Assembly (NCBI GenBank): GCA_002299005.1 | Contig: DBMZ01000052.1 | Location: 6,370 to 18,920 of the forward strand | Length of the DNA stretch: 12,551 nucleotides | From: Alphaproteobacteria bacterium UBA685 | GTDB lineage: Bacteria > Pseudomonadota > Alphaproteobacteria > Puniceispirillales > Puniceispirillaceae | Reading direction: 5' to 3' | Part shown: positions 1-9,364 of the stretch, piece by piece | Position numbering within the stretch: the first letter of the stretch is position 1 | Layout: each line of letters begins with the position of its first letter | Notes under the pieces: model-generated | Seen by the model: the letters and a program-made list of their open reading frames with translations, nothing else | Told to the model about the DNA's origin: nothing | Database searches by the model: none | Made by a program: the position numbers and the translations under genes

Positions 1-1349
<1,349 letters not shown>

Positions 1350-1397
1350 TTATCCTTCAATCTTTTAAAGCAGTTAGTTTTTCGTCAGAAGCGATGC

Positions 1398-4300
1398 CTA
1401 AAATTCGGCATCGTTCCTATCTACATTCAAACCAAGAGACCGTAGTTCTTTAACGAGAACGTTAAATGACTCAGGTATCCCTGCTTCAAAATCATCATCA
1501 CCTCTAACAATCGCTTCATAGACCTTGGTACGGCCTGAAACGTCATCTGACTTCACTGTGAGCATTTCCTGCAATGTGTAAGCGGCGCCATAAGCTTCGA
1601 GAGCCCAGACTTCCATCTCACCAAAGCGCTGGCCACCAAATTGTGCCTTACCGCCTAGTGGCTGTTGTGTCACTAGTGAGTATGGGCCAATTGAACGGGC
1701 GTGAATCTTCTCATCCACCAAGTGATGCAGCTTGAGCATATAGATATAGCCAACTGTCACAGGGCGGTCGAAGACCTCGCCTGTTCTGCCATCAACCAGC
1801 CATTCCTGACCTGTTTCTGATAGACCAGCCTTATCAAGCAATTCGATCACATCAGCTTCTCTTGCACCGTCAAAGACAGGTGTTGCCATTGGCACACCGC
1901 GTGCAAGCAATTCTGATTGCTCAATCACTTGATCATCATTCATCGGCTTCAATGATGCGCTATATTGCGAATCTGGATAGATATCTTCTAGACGCGCACG
2001 AAGCTCTTGCGTTTTACCTGTGCTTCTAGCGGCCTCAGCGGCGGCACCAATTTGTTTACCCAAACCACGCGCGGCCCAGCCAAGATGCGTTTCAAGAATC
2101 TGCCCCACATTCATACGTGAAGGCACACCAAGCGGGTTCAACACGATATCAACAGGCGTGCCATCTTCAAGATACGGCATATCTTCTTGCGGCATAATGC
2201 GTGAAATCACACCTTTGTTACCGTGACGGCCAGCCATCTTATCACCTGGCTGAAGCTTACGCTTCACAGCGACAAAGACCTTAACCATCTTCATAACGCC
2301 CGGCAGTAATTCATCACCACGCTGAAGCTTATCAACCTTATCAGAGAAGCGACCATCAAGGGCTTTCATTGAGTTTTCATGGTCAGCGATTTGTGCTTCA
2401 ACCATTCTTTGAACCGCTTCATCTTTGACAGCGATGTTCATCAACTCAACTTTAGACACCTCGCCAAGTGCTTCAGCTGTAACAGCCGAGCCTGCCTTTA
2501 GTGTCTTTGTCCCTGAGGCAATTGTCTGACCATCAAGAATTTCCTGCATACGTGAGCGGAAACCACGGTCAAGAATGCGGGCTTCATCATCACGGTCTTT
2601 CGCAAGACGTTCAATCTCATAACGTTCAATCGCTCTTGCACGCTCATCTTTTTCAAGACCACGGCGAGAGAAGACACGCACTTCAACAATGGTACCAGCA
2701 CCACCCGGTGGTACGCGCAATGATGTATCACGTACATCAGACGCCTTCTCACCAAAAATAGCACGAAGAAGCTTTTCTTCAGGCGTCATTGGTGATTCAC
2801 CTTTTGGCGTCACCTTACCGACCAGAATATCACCAGAATTCACCTCAGCGCCGACATAAACGATACCAGCTTCATCCAAGTTGCGAAGCGCTTCTTCACC
2901 AACATTTGGAATATCGCGTGTGATTTCTTCTTGGCCAAGCTTTGTGTCACGCGCCATCACTTCATATTCTTCAATATGGATAGATGTGAAGACGTCATCA
3001 CGCACAATACGCTCAGAGATAAGGATTGAATCCTCAAAGTTGTAACCATTCCAAGGCATAAAGGCCACAAGCACGTTACGACCAAGCGCCAATTCACCAT
3101 CTTCTGTTGATGGACCATCAGCAATGATATCGCCTGCAGACACTGTATCGCCCACCTTCACCAATGGACGCTGGTTCACAGTTGTGTTCTGGTTTGAACG
3201 CTGGAATTTAAGCAATGAGTAGATATCAACAGGTGATACATCTGTTTCAGTCTGCTCGTCTGCACGAATCACGATACGTGTCGCATCGACCTGATCAATG
3301 ACACCTGCACGACGTGCGATGATTGCCACACCTGAATCTCTGGCAACACGCGCTTCCATACCTGTACCAACAATCGGCGCTTCAGAGCGCAATAGCGGCA
3401 CAGCTTGGCGTTGCATGTTTGAGCCCATAAGCGCACGGTTCGCATCATCATTCTCTAGGAACGGGATAAGCGCTGCGGCAACAGATACGAGCTGTTTTGG
3501 TGACACATCCATATATTCAATATCAGTTGGACGCGCCAAACCAATCTCACCTGCGCGGCGGATAGGGATAAGCTCACCAACGAATGTGCCCTTATCATCT
3601 AGCTGGGCATTGGCCTGTGCAATTGTATAGCGGCCTTCTTCCATTGCTGAGATATAGCGATATTCATTTGTCACCACACCATCTACGACCTTGCGATACG
3701 GTGTTTCAATGAAACCGTAACGGTTAATCTGGGCATAGGTTGCAAGCGAGTTAATCAGACCAATATTCGGGCCTTCTGGTGTCTCAATCGGACAGATACG
3801 ACCATAATGTGTTGGGTGAACGTCACGAACCTCAAAGCCCGCACGCTCACGAGTCAAACCGCCCGGCCCAAGCGCTGAGACACGGCGTTTATGCGTAATC
3901 TCTGATAGCGGGTTTGTCTGATCCATAAATTGCGATAGCTGTGATGAGCCAAAGAATTCACGAACAGCGGCAGCGGCTGGCTTTGCGTTAATCAAATCAG
4001 CCGGCATAACGACTTCGATTTCAACAGAGCCCATACGTTCACGAATCGCGCGCTCCATACGAAGCAAGCCAACGCGATACTGGTTTTCCATCAATTCACC
4101 AACAGAGCGCACACGGCGGTTGCCCAAATGGTCAATATCATCAATCTCGCCCTTGCCATCCTTCAGATCGACAAGCACTTTCATGACTGACAAAATATCA
4201 GCTTTGCGCAAAATACGCAGATTATCATCTGTCTCAAGACCAAGGCGTGAATTCATCTTCACACGGCCAACTGATGACAGATCATAACGCTCTAGGTCAA

Positions 4301-5567
4301 AGAATAGGCTGTTGAATAAATCATGTGCGCCTTCCAATGTTGGCGGCTCACCCGGGCGCATGACGCGGTAAATATCAACCAACGCTTCTTCACGGCAGGT
4401 GTTTCTGTCCGCCGCCAAAGTGTTGCGCAGATGTGGGCCAACATTGATATTGTCAATCGAGAGAACCTCAATATCCTTGACCTTCATCTCGGCCAAGCGC
4501 TCAAGATTAGCTTCTGTAATCTCGTCACCTGCCTCACAGACAACTTCGCCTGTGGTCATATTGACGATATCGCCCGCAAAGAAGCGGCCAAGCACGTCTG
4601 ATTCATCAACCAAAATCTCTGATAAGCCTGTTTCTTCCAGCTTTTTCAGCGCACGTGGTGTCATCTTTGTGCCAGCCGTTGCAACAGCTTCACCTGAGGC
4701 CGCATCAACCAAATCTTTGATAAGCTTTGTGCCGCGCAAAGCATCAGCGTTAAAGCTTGTCTTCCAGCCGTCTTTGACTTTCTTGAACATGGCTGAGCCA
4801 TAGAAAGCGGCCAGAATTTCTTCACGTGACATGCCGCTAATGTCTGATGGGTCCATGCCATCTGGATTATCGATGAATTGCTGTTCAGACTCAGCATCTG
4901 GTAGCGCCATCAAGAATGTTGTCGCCGGCAATTTACGCTTGCGGTCAATACGAACATTCAAAATATCTTTGGCATCATATTCAAAATCCAACCATGAACC
5001 ACGGTAAGGAATGATACGCGCGGCAAATAGGAATTTACCAGAGGCATGTGTCTTGCCCTTATCATGGTCAAAGAACACGCCCGGCGATCTGTGCATCTGA
5101 GAGACGATAACACGCTCTGTGCCGTTCACGATGAACGTACCATTGGCAGTCATCAAAGGCATATCGCCCATATAGACATCTTGTTCTTTGATATCGCGAA
5201 TGGAGCGTGCGCCCGTATCTTCGTCAATTTCCCAAACAATCAAGCGCAATGTCACCTTCAAAGGTGAGGCAAATGTGATGCCACGCTGCTGACATTCTTC
5301 GACATCATATTTTGGCTGTTCTAGCTCATATGATACAAATTCCAGCTCTGCACGGCCCGCGAAATCGCTAATTGGGAAAACAGAAGTGAAAGCGTCTTGA
5401 AGACCACTATTTTCGCGCTGTTCGGCTGAGGCGCCTACTTGCAGAAAATTATCATAACTTGCGCGCTGAACCTCAATGAGGTTTGGCATCGGTGCCACTT
5501 CGGTCAATTGACCAAAGCTGCGGCGGACACGTTTACGGCTATCAAGAGTGCTAACGGTAGTTGCCAT
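1398..5567 (-). CDS. rpoB: DNA-directed RNA polymerase subunit beta
   Basis: RpoB is the second-largest RNA polymerase subunit and forms half of the active-site cleft. The 1389-residue protein is a little longer than the E. coli protein (1342) and close to other alphaproteobacterial ones. The rifampicin-binding cluster is at about residues 540-566 ([20 protein letters not shown] and following). The residues matching E. coli D516, H526 and S531 are all present, as D549, H559 and S564; the only change seen there is Thr for Asn518. The catalytic [13 protein letters not shown] segment carries Lys1110 and Lys1118, equivalent to E. coli K1065 and K1073. The C-terminal clamp-contact segment [20 protein letters not shown] is intact. 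The start ATG follows GAGGA at a rather long 11-base distance, and the stop is TAG. The gene lies 246 bp after rplL, a gap holding two strong hairpins, and 78 bp before rpoC. Confidence 0.99.
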   Translation of the reverse strand: MATTVSTLDSRKRVRRSFGQLTEVAPMPNLIEVQRASYDNFLQVGASAEQRENSGLQDAFTSVFPISDFAGRAELEFVSYELEQPKYDVEECQQRGITFASPLKVTLRLIVWEIDEDTGARSIRDIKEQDVYMGDMPLMTANGTFIVNGTERVIVSQMHRSPGVFFDHDKGKTHASGKFLFAARIIPYRGSWLDFEYDAKDILNVRIDRKRKLPATTFLMALPDAESEQQFIDNPDGMDPSDISGMSREEILAAFYGSAMFKKVKDGWKTSFNADALRGTKLIKDLVDAASGEAVATAGTKMTPRALKKLEETGLSEILVDESDVLGRFFAGDIVNMTTGEVVCEAGDEITEANLERLAEMKVKDIEVLSIDNINVGPHLRNTLAADRNTCREEALVDIYRVMRPGEPPTLEGAHDLFNSLFFDLERYDLSSVGRVKMNSRLGLETDDNLRILRKADILSVMKVLVDLKDGKGEIDDIDHLGNRRVRSVGELMENQYRVGLLRMERAIRERMGSVEIEVVMPADLINAKPAAAAVREFFGSSQLSQFMDQTNPLSEITHKRRVSALGPGGLTRERAGFEVRDVHPTHYGRICPIETPEGPNIGLINSLATYAQINRYGFIETPYRKVVDGVVTNEYRYISAMEEGRYTIAQANAQLDDKGTFVGELIPIRRAGEIGLARPTDIEYMDVSPKQLVSVAAALIPFLENDDANRALMGSNMQRQAVPLLRSEAPIVGTGMEARVARDSGVAIIARRAGVIDQVDATRIVIRADEQTETDVSPVDIYSLLKFQRSNQNTTVNQRPLVKVGDTVSAGDIIADGPSTEDGELALGRNVLVAFMPWNGYNFEDSILISERIVRDDVFTSIHIEEYEVMARDTKLGQEEITRDIPNVGEEALRNLDEAGIVYVGAEVNSGDILVGKVTPKGESPMTPEEKLLRAIFGEKASDVRDTSLRVPPGGAGTIVEVRVFSRRGLEKDERARAIERYEIERLAKDRDDEARILDRGFRSRMQEILDGQTIASGTKTLKAGSAVTAEALGEVSKVELMNIAVKDEAVQRMVEAQIADHENSMKALDGRFSDKVDKLQRGDELLPGVMKMVKVFVAVKRKLQPGDKMAGRHGNKGVISRIMPQEDMPYLEDGTPVDIVLNPLGVPSRMNVGQILETHLGWAARGLGKQIGAAAEAARSTGKTQELRARLEDIYPDSQYSASLKPMNDDQVIEQSELLARGVPMATPVFDGAREADVIELLDKAGLSETGQEWLVDGRTGEVFDRPVTVGYIYMLKLHHLVDEKIHARSIGPYSLVTQQPLGGKAQFGGQRFGEMEVWALEAYGAAYTLQEMLTVKSDDVSGRTKVYEAIVRGDDDFEAGIPESFNVLVKELRSLGLNVDRNDAEF

Positions 5568-5613
5568 GGTATTCGTCTTCCTCTGCGTAAAAAATACAGT
5601 CTATGTAAGGCTC

Positions 5614-5646
5614 AAAAAACTGTGGCTTATCTCGCGCAAGCCAGAG
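5614..5646 (-). terminator. candidate attenuator (intrinsic terminator) just upstream of rpoB
   Basis: Read on the minus strand, CTCTGGCTT (5638-5646) pairs with AAGCCACAG (5620-5628): eight of nine positions pair, with one C-C mismatch and a 9-base loop. Six Ts (5614-5619) follow immediately. This is the form of an intrinsic terminator, about 50 bases before the rpoB start. Since rpoB must be expressed, only partial termination would make sense. The 5' arm can also be taken up by a competing pairing (TATCTC 5644-5649 with GAGATA 5628-5633). Enterobacteria have an attenuator in the same gap; homology to it is not claimed. Confidence 0.45.
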
Positions 5647-5649
5647 ATA
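5628..5649 (-). promoter_or_regulatory. candidate antiterminator pairing crossing the rpoB leader terminator
   Basis: TATCTC (5644-5649) and GAGATA (5628-5633) are perfect 6-bp complements with a 10-base loop. That loop contains part of the 5' arm of the neighbouring terminator-like hairpin, so the two structures cannot form together. The arrangement is what an antiterminator looks like. At 6 bp the pairing could also arise by chance. Confidence 0.3.
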
Positions 5650-5733
5650 TGAGCCCGAATCTTTTTAATAAGATCAGGGTGTTTTCGGGACGCTTTGTGA
5701 CCTGATTTGCAACAGGGCAAAAAGATTATTCCC

Positions 5734-5776
5734 AAAAACGACCTTACACCAGGCGATAAAAACCACCTGGTGTAAG
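5734..5776 (-). promoter_or_regulatory. perfect 11-bp hairpin in the rplL-rpoB gap, possible partial terminator or processing site
   Basis: CTTACACCAGG and CCTGGTGTAAG (5743-5753 and 5766-5776) are exact reverse complements with a 12-base loop. On the minus strand the stem is followed by GTCG and then five Ts (5734-5738). The T tract is short and set four bases off, so this is at best a partial terminator. A stem of this kind between rplL and rpoB could instead be an RNase III or RNase E processing site that lets ribosomal protein and polymerase mRNAs be controlled separately, as in E. coli. The hairpin itself is certain; the role is inferred. Confidence 0.55.
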
Positions 5777-5813
5777 AAAATTTACGTAATCCAAACGATG
5801 TTGGACGTCAAAG

Positions 5814-6191
5814 TTACTTAACTTCGACTGTTGCGCCAGCTTCTTCAAGCTTCGCTTTGATGTCGTTTGCTTCGTCCTGTGACACACCTTCTTTAACAGC
5901 TTTAGGTGCACCTTCAACAAGATCCTTAGCTTCTTTCAGGCCTAGACCTGTAATAGCGCGGACTTCTTTGATGACGTTGATCTTTGACGCGCCAGCTGAT
6001 GCTAGGATAACGTCAAATTCAGTCTTAGCTTCTGCGGCACCGCCTGCATCACCACCACCAGCAACAGCAGCAACTGCGACTGGAGCAGCGGCAGAAACGC
6101 CCCACTTGTCTTCCAACAAAGTTGCTAGTTCAGCAGCTTCAAGAACGGTAAGAGCTGATAGTTCTTCAGCAATTTTTTCTAAATCAGCCAT
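5814..6191 (-). CDS. rplL: 50S ribosomal protein L7/L12
   Basis: L7/L12 is the multi-copy stalk protein that recruits and activates translational GTPases such as EF-Tu and EF-G. The 125-residue length is typical. The N-terminal dimerisation domain (about 1-33, [20 protein letters not shown]) is followed by an Ala/Gly/Val-rich hinge (about 34-55), and then by the globular C-terminal domain with the factor-binding helix region ([20 protein letters not shown]). AGGAG lies six bases before the ATG. It follows rplJ after only 39 bp with no terminator, so L10 and L7/L12 share a transcript, which fits their assembly as an L10(L12)n complex. The larger hairpin-rich gap downstream separates it from rpoB. 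Confidence 0.98.
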   Translation of the reverse strand: MADLEKIAEELSALTVLEAAELATLLEDKWGVSAAAPVAVAAVAGGGDAGGAAEAKTEFDVILASAGASKINVIKEVRAITGLGLKEAKDLVEGAPKAVKEGVSQDEANDIKAKLEEAGATVEVK

Positions 6192-6230
6192 GATAATCTC
6201 CTATAGGCTTTAACTTTTTTCTTCTGATAG

Positions 6231-6746
6231 TTACGACTGCAACTGGTCTGCCCGTGCTTTGATGACACGCGCCAAGTCTCCTGCAGGAGCCTTTGCAATA
6301 CGTGCCAGCTTGGCCGCGGGTGCGTTAACAAGGCCAACAAGCTTACCACGAAGCTCATCAAGCGATGGCAATGTGGCGAGTGCCTCAATGCCTGCCTTAT
6401 CAAGAAGCGCACCATCTAGTGTGCCACCGATAATTGTTACCTTGTCGTTGCTTTTGGCGAATTCGACGAGCGCTTTAGAAGCTGCTACAGGGTCAGCTGA
6501 AGTACCTACAGCTGTTGGACCTGTGAACAAATCTGTCAAAGCTTCGTCTTTAGTACCTTGAACGGCGATTTTGGCAATGCGGTTCTTAGTGACCTTAAAA
6601 CTGGCCCCTGCGTCACGCATTTTCTGCCTTAACTCGCTGCTCTCAGCTACCGTCAGACCAACTTGATGGGCAACAACAACAGATGATGCTGCGCCAAAAG
6701 TTGATTGCAGTGTATTGACCAGGTCGACTTTTTCTTCGCGATTCAC
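6231..6746 (-). CDS. rplJ: 50S ribosomal protein L10 (GTG start)
   Basis: L10 anchors the L7/L12 dimers to 23S rRNA at the base of the stalk. The 171-residue protein starts MNREEKVDLVNTLQSTFG and contains ASSVVVAHQVGLTVAESSEL, standard for alphaproteobacterial L10. The C-terminal helical part binds L7/L12. The start codon is GTG (6744-6746). It is chosen because GGAG lies seven bases upstream and the N-terminus lines up with the family at exactly this residue; no ATG nearby gives a comparable protein. A weak start in an autoregulated ribosomal protein gene may help translational repression, but that is inference. It is preceded by a 318-bp structured leader and followed 39 bp later by rplL. 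Confidence 0.97.
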   Translation of the reverse strand: MNREEKVDLVNTLQSTFGAASSVVVAHQVGLTVAESSELRQKMRDAGASFKVTKNRIAKIAVQGTKDEALTDLFTGPTAVGTSADPVAASKALVEFAKSNDKVTIIGGTLDGALLDKAGIEALATLPSLDELRGKLVGLVNAPAAKLARIAKAPAGDLARVIKARADQLQS

Positions 6747-6764
6747 TGATCGTCTCCACTTGCT

Positions 6765-6850
6765 ATGAGGAACTCATCGCCATTCGGCTTTGCGTCCCTC
6801 TGGTTTCACCAAAGCATAGTCACTCATCATTAAATGGGTGACCTGCCCAT
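6765..6850 (-). ncRNA. candidate L10 autoregulatory leader (rplJ 5' UTR)
   Basis: On the minus strand this stretch just before rplJ folds into a string of short hairpins. They are ATGGG/CCCAT (6834-6850), a 7-bp CTTTGGT-GAA-ACCAGAG (6798-6814), GCC-GAAT-GGC (6779-6788) and ATGAG-TTC-CTCAT (6765-6777), the last about five bases before the rplJ ribosome binding site. In many bacteria the L10(L12)4 complex binds a kink-turn leader at this place and represses rplJL. The position and the structural density support that role here, but I could not confirm the kink-turn consensus by eye. Confidence 0.45.
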
Positions 6851-6870
6851 GGCCTGCCCACAAAAAGTTA

Positions 6871-6943
6871 AAGCAATTAAATGCTTCTTCCCCTTGTCTA
6901 TGTAGGGATTAAATCACCTGAAAAACCATTCGATTAATCAGGT
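6871..6943 (-). other. further hairpins in the rplA-rplJ gap
   Basis: Two additional stem-loops lie upstream of the candidate L10 leader. ACCTGA/TCAGGT (6916-6943) is a 6-bp stem with an inner AATC-GAAT-GGTT stem, and AAGCA/TGCTT (6871-6886) is a 5-bp stem. Neither is followed by a good T tract, although TTTTT occurs nearby at 6862-6866. They are probably part of the same structured untranslated region. Confidence 0.35.
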
Positions 6944-6995
6944 CACTTCCTACAGTCTTGGACAGGTTGAGTGCGTTAATAACGCCCTCATATTA

Positions 6996-7058
6996 TCAGC
7001 ATCTATAAGTTATAAATGCTGACAAATTCGACGGGACCCTCACATAATGGGGCCCCGT
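6996..7058 (-). other. two strong hairpins directly after rplA
   Basis: Seven bases after the rplA stop, ACGGGGCCC (7050-7058) pairs with GGGTCCCGT (7031-7039): nine pairs, one of them G-U, with a 10-base loop. It is followed by a second hairpin, TCAGCATTTAT (7012-7022) with ATAGATGCTGA (6996-7006): eleven pairs, one G-U, with a 5-base loop. Neither has a run of Ts behind it, so they are not clear intrinsic terminators. They may protect or mark the 3' end of an rplKA message, or be processing sites that part it from rplJL-rpoBC. Confidence 0.5.
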
Positions 7059-7064
7059 AATTAT

Positions 7065-7757
7065 TTATGCGGCTGGCGTATCTTCAACAAACACACCTGC
7101 GCCCATTGTAGAGCTCAATGTGATCTTCTTGATATACGCGCCTTTTGCGCCTGATGGCTTTGCTTTACGAATCGCTTCCAAGAACGCATCAGCGTTTTGG
7201 GCAATCTTTTCAGCATCGAAGCTTGCCTTGCCGATACCAGCATGCACAACGCCTGCCTTTTCAACACGGAACTGAACTTCACCAGCCTTTGCAGCTGCCA
7301 CAGCGGCCGCAACATCAGGTGTGACTGTGCCAAGCTTTGGGTTTGGCATAAGGCCACGTGGACCCAAAACCTTACCAAGACGGCCAACGACACCCATCAT
7401 ATCAGGAGAGGCAATCACACGGTCAAAGCCCTGCTCGCCTTCTTGAATGGCTTCTGCCAAATCTTCTGCACCAACAAATTCTGCGCCTGCAGCTTTTGCT
7501 TCTTCTGCTTTTGCATCACGTGCAAATACAGCGACGCGGACATCTTTGCCTGTGCCATTTGGCATTGGCACTGAGCCACGAACCATCTGGTCAGCGTGAC
7601 GCGGGTCAACACCAAGATTGATAGAGATCTCAATTGTCTCATCAAACTTTGCTTTTGCATTTGCTTTTACAAGCGCCGCAGCATCTGCCACTGAATAGTT
7701 AATTGTGCGATCAACTGCTTCGTTTACGGCTGTTTTTCTTTTACCTAGCTTGGCCAT
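7065..7757 (-). CDS. rplA: 50S ribosomal protein L1
   Basis: L1 forms the mobile L1 stalk of the large subunit, which guides release of the E-site tRNA, and in many bacteria it represses its own operon. The protein is 230 residues, the normal length, starting [19 protein letters not shown] and carrying the family signature [20 protein letters not shown] in the middle. An in-frame codon farther upstream exists inside rplK. I choose the ATG at 7757 because GGAGG sits six bases before it, within the last codons of rplK, and because the N-terminus then matches the family. The gene starts one base after the rplK stop codon (TAA-A-ATG), which predicts translational coupling of L11 and L1. Two strong hairpins follow the stop. 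Confidence 0.98.
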   Translation of the reverse strand: MAKLGKRKTAVNEAVDRTINYSVADAAALVKANAKAKFDETIEISINLGVDPRHADQMVRGSVPMPNGTGKDVRVAVFARDAKAEEAKAAGAEFVGAEDLAEAIQEGEQGFDRVIASPDMMGVVGRLGKVLGPRGLMPNPKLGTVTPDVAAAVAAAKAGEVQFRVEKAGVVHAGIGKASFDAEKIAQNADAFLEAIRKAKPSGAKGAYIKKITLSSTMGAGVFVEDTPAA

Positions 7758-7758
7758 T

Positions 7759-8190
7759 TTAGCCCTCCACAACTTGAAGACCCATGGCGCGGGCTGAGCC
7801 GCGGACCATGTTCATCGCGCCGTCCATATCAACAGCGTTCAAATCTTGCATTTTCGCTTCAGCAATTTCACGCACCTGCGCTTCTGTTACCTTACCAGCA
7901 ATGTCACGACCTGGTGTTTGACCACCTTTTGCCAAACCTGCTGCTTTTTTCAAGAAATAGCTGACAGGGGCTGTTTTGGTTGTGAATGTAAATGATTTAT
8001 CCTGAAAAACAGTGATAACCACAGGCACAGGCATATTCTTTTCAAGGCTGTCTGTTGCCGCGTTAAACGCTTTACAGAATTCCATGATGTTCACGCCGCG
8101 CTGACCCAATGCCGGACCAACTGGTGGTGACGGGTTTGCTGCGCCTGCTGGAATATTCAGCTTCAGATATCCTTCGATTTTCTTTGCCAT
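7759..8190 (-). CDS. rplK: 50S ribosomal protein L11
   Basis: L11 binds the GTPase-associated region of 23S rRNA and takes part in factor binding and, with RelA, in the stringent response. At 143 residues it is of standard length. The N-terminal domain has the conserved proline-rich segment (Pro20, Pro22, Pro23, Pro26, in [20 protein letters not shown]), where changes give thiostrepton resistance in other species. The C-terminal rRNA-binding domain includes [20 protein letters not shown]. The ATG follows AAGGAAGG at a good distance. It lies 79 bp after nusG and is coupled to rplA with a single base between them. Confidence 0.98.
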   Translation of the reverse strand: MAKKIEGYLKLNIPAGAANPSPPVGPALGQRGVNIMEFCKAFNAATDSLEKNMPVPVVITVFQDKSFTFTTKTAPVSYFLKKAAGLAKGGQTPGRDIAGKVTEAQVREIAEAKMQDLNAVDMDGAMNMVRGSARAMGLQVVEG

Positions 8191-8269
8191 CTTTGCCTTC
8201 CTTCGCGCCCCTCTCGTTTAAGTGACGCCTTACTTTTCAAAAATTACAACCGCACCTAGTTTGACCTAG

Positions 8270-8800
8270 CTACAGTTTTTCCACTTGCGTGTATTCAAGT
8301 TCAACAGGTGTTGACCTGCCAAAAATAGAGACAGCCACTTTTAAGCGACCCTTTTCATCATCGGACTCTTCAACAAGACCATTGAATGATTCGAAAGGAC
8401 CGTCTGTGACACGAACTTCCTCGCCAATATCAAAGCTGATAGTTGACTTCGGACGCTCAACACCTTCTGACATCTGACGAATCAGACGATTTGCTTCTGC
8501 TTCTGTAATCGGCACAGGCTTGCCTTTGCCGCCAAGGAAGCGCGTAACACGTGGCTGGCTTTGTACCAAAGACCAGCTTGTATCAGTCAATTCCATTTTC
8601 ACTAGGATATAACCGGGGAAGAACTTACGCTCAGCTTCAACGCGGACGCCGCGACGCATTTCGACCACGTCTTCAACAGGCACCATGACTTCTTCGATCA
8701 TGTCTGCAAGGCCGTTGCTTTCTGCCTGCTCCATAATCGCCTGAGCCATTTTCTTTTCAGAACCTGAAAAGACATGTACCACATACCAGCGCTTCGCCAT
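8270..8800 (-). CDS. nusG: transcription termination/antitermination factor NusG
   Basis: NusG binds elongating RNA polymerase, increases processivity and, through its C-terminal domain, contacts Rho or ribosomal protein S10. The 176-residue protein has the N-terminal NGN domain (about 1-115, beginning MAKRWYVVHVFSGSEKK and including the conserved RKFFPGYILVKM at about 58-69). A flexible linker follows, then the KOW domain (about 124-176, IGEEVRVTDGPFESFNGLVE). A GTG four codons upstream (8812) would extend the protein by MKSV. I choose the ATG at 8800 because NusG proteins begin at MAKRWYVVH and GGAG lies 11 bases before it, whereas the GTG overlaps that same GGAG. It sits 73 bp after secE, the usual neighbour. 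Confidence 0.97.
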   Translation of the reverse strand: MAKRWYVVHVFSGSEKKMAQAIMEQAESNGLADMIEEVMVPVEDVVEMRRGVRVEAERKFFPGYILVKMELTDTSWSLVQSQPRVTRFLGGKGKPVPITEAEANRLIRQMSEGVERPKSTISFDIGEEVRVTDGPFESFNGLVEESDDEKGRLKVAVSIFGRSTPVELEYTQVEKL

Positions 8801-8837
8801 AACTGACTTCACTCCACAATATCCAACCAGCGCCTAC

Positions 8838-8855
8838 CCTTGCATGATGCAAAGG
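8838..8855 (-). other. small hairpin in the secE-nusG gap
   Basis: On the minus strand CCTTTGCA and TGCAAGG pair over seven positions with one bulged T and a three-base loop. No T tract follows, so termination is unlikely; no function is assigned. Confidence 0.3.
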
Positions 8856-8873
8856 ACCGTCGCCTAGTTGTGA

Positions 8874-9071
8874 TTAACCAAACATCCCAAGCACATATTG
8901 AATGGCGTTTGAGAACACCATATCGACCAGCAAAAAGAAAATTGCTGCGATTGAGGCCATGACAAAAACAGTGATAGTCGCCAAGCCTGTCTCACGACGG
9001 CCTGCCCAAGAAATACGAGAAATTTCTTGTCTTACCTGTCTTACAAACTGTGCTGGCGTTGCTTTGGCCAT
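8874..9071 (-). CDS. secE: preprotein translocase subunit SecE
   Basis: SecE clamps SecY in the inner-membrane protein channel. This is the short, single-helix form (65 residues) usual in alphaproteobacteria. An amphipathic cytoplasmic stretch (about 5-27, FVRQVRQEISRISWAGRRET) leads into one transmembrane segment at about 29-50 (LATITVFVMASIAAIFFLLV) and a short C-terminal end. The conserved hinge usually reads W-P-(S/T)-R-x-E; here it is W-A-G-R-R-E, so the proline is replaced. The assignment rests on this motif, the single helix, the size and the position directly upstream of nusG. The ribosome binding site is poor (AAGAG 14 or more bases upstream, or AAGAA very close). Confidence 0.95.
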   Translation of the reverse strand: MAKATPAQFVRQVRQEISRISWAGRRETGLATITVFVMASIAAIFFLLVDMVFSNAIQYVLGMFG

Positions 9072-9127
9072 GATTCTTAAACCAACTCTTCAATATGTTA
9101 CACCGCGACAGCGGCAGGACTAAAATT

Positions 9128-9151
9128 GGCGCAATCCCAAGGGATTTTGCC
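9128..9151 (-). other. imperfect hairpin in the secE leader
   Basis: GGCAAAATCC and GGATTGCGCC pair at eight of ten positions around a CTTG loop, about 55 bases before secE. It is followed only by AATTTTA, a weak T stretch. It may be a leader structure of the secE-nusG transcript or a weak end point for transcripts arriving from upstream. Confidence 0.3.
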
Positions 9152-9210
9152 TGATACAAATGCATAAATTCCCTGACATGAGACGCATTTTTCTTGCTCA
9201 TGACCGGGAA

Positions 9211-9216
9211 ATTATA
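9211..9216 (-). promoter_or_regulatory. possible -10 element of a secE-nusG operon promoter
   Basis: A perfect TATAAT lies on the minus strand about 140 bases before the secE ATG, in the only long non-coding stretch upstream of the ribosomal cluster. A start site near 9204 would follow. The -35 region is weak (CTAACC at 17-base spacing) and there is no TG extension, so this is a candidate based on the -10 and on position. The rest of the 287-bp gap (9072-9358) holds only the hairpin and repeat listed separately; I see no gene in it. Confidence 0.4.
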
Positions 9217-9316
9217 TGAATTAGTGGGCGATGGTTAGCATGAAACCCTTTGTAATGGCAAGCATTATTCGACATTTGGGCAGGGCAAATTTGTGTTTTT
9301 TTTCGCCCCGTTCCCA

Positions 9317-9364
9317 GCCCTCTTAATACCCCTGTTGATATCCCTGTTAATACCCCTTTTAATA
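9317..9364 (-). repeat. four-unit 12-bp tandem repeat overlapping the oxygenase stop codon
   Basis: Read on the minus strand the units are TATTAAAAGGGG (9353-9364), TATTAACAGGGA (9341-9352), TATCAACAGGGG (9329-9340) and TATTAAGAGGGC (9317-9328). The first unit contains the last Tyr codon and the TAA stop of the oxygenase gene. Because 12 is a multiple of three, the units repeat the Tyr-stop pair in frame, giving further TAA codons behind the true one (one unit has CAA instead). The next 12 bases (GAGGGCTGGGAA overlapping phase) are only loosely similar. It looks like local slippage duplication of the gene end. Confidence 0.75.

Noticed and set aside
2501..2761. Plus- and minus-strand alternative frames inside rpoB
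   Set aside because: They overlap a fully conserved part of RpoB in other frames and have low-complexity, unfamiliar translations.
6990..7028. TTGTCA on the minus strand followed by GATAAT, resembling a promoter for rplJ
   Set aside because: The spacing is about 22 bases, too long for a sigma-70 type promoter, and the two boxes lie within the arms of a hairpin.
8254..8269. Two direct CTAGGT hexamers four bases apart right after the nusG stop
   Set aside because: They are too short to distinguish from chance and have no structure or feature around them.
9272..9303. Plus-strand hairpin ATTTG/CAAAT followed by eight Ts, resembling a terminator
   Set aside because: The stem is only five AT-rich pairs, the T run is separated from it, and no plus-strand gene lies upstream to be terminated.
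9317..9364. Tandem repeats considered as a CRISPR or iteron array
   Set aside because: The units are contiguous 12-mers without spacers and lie at a gene end, with no cas or replication gene nearby.
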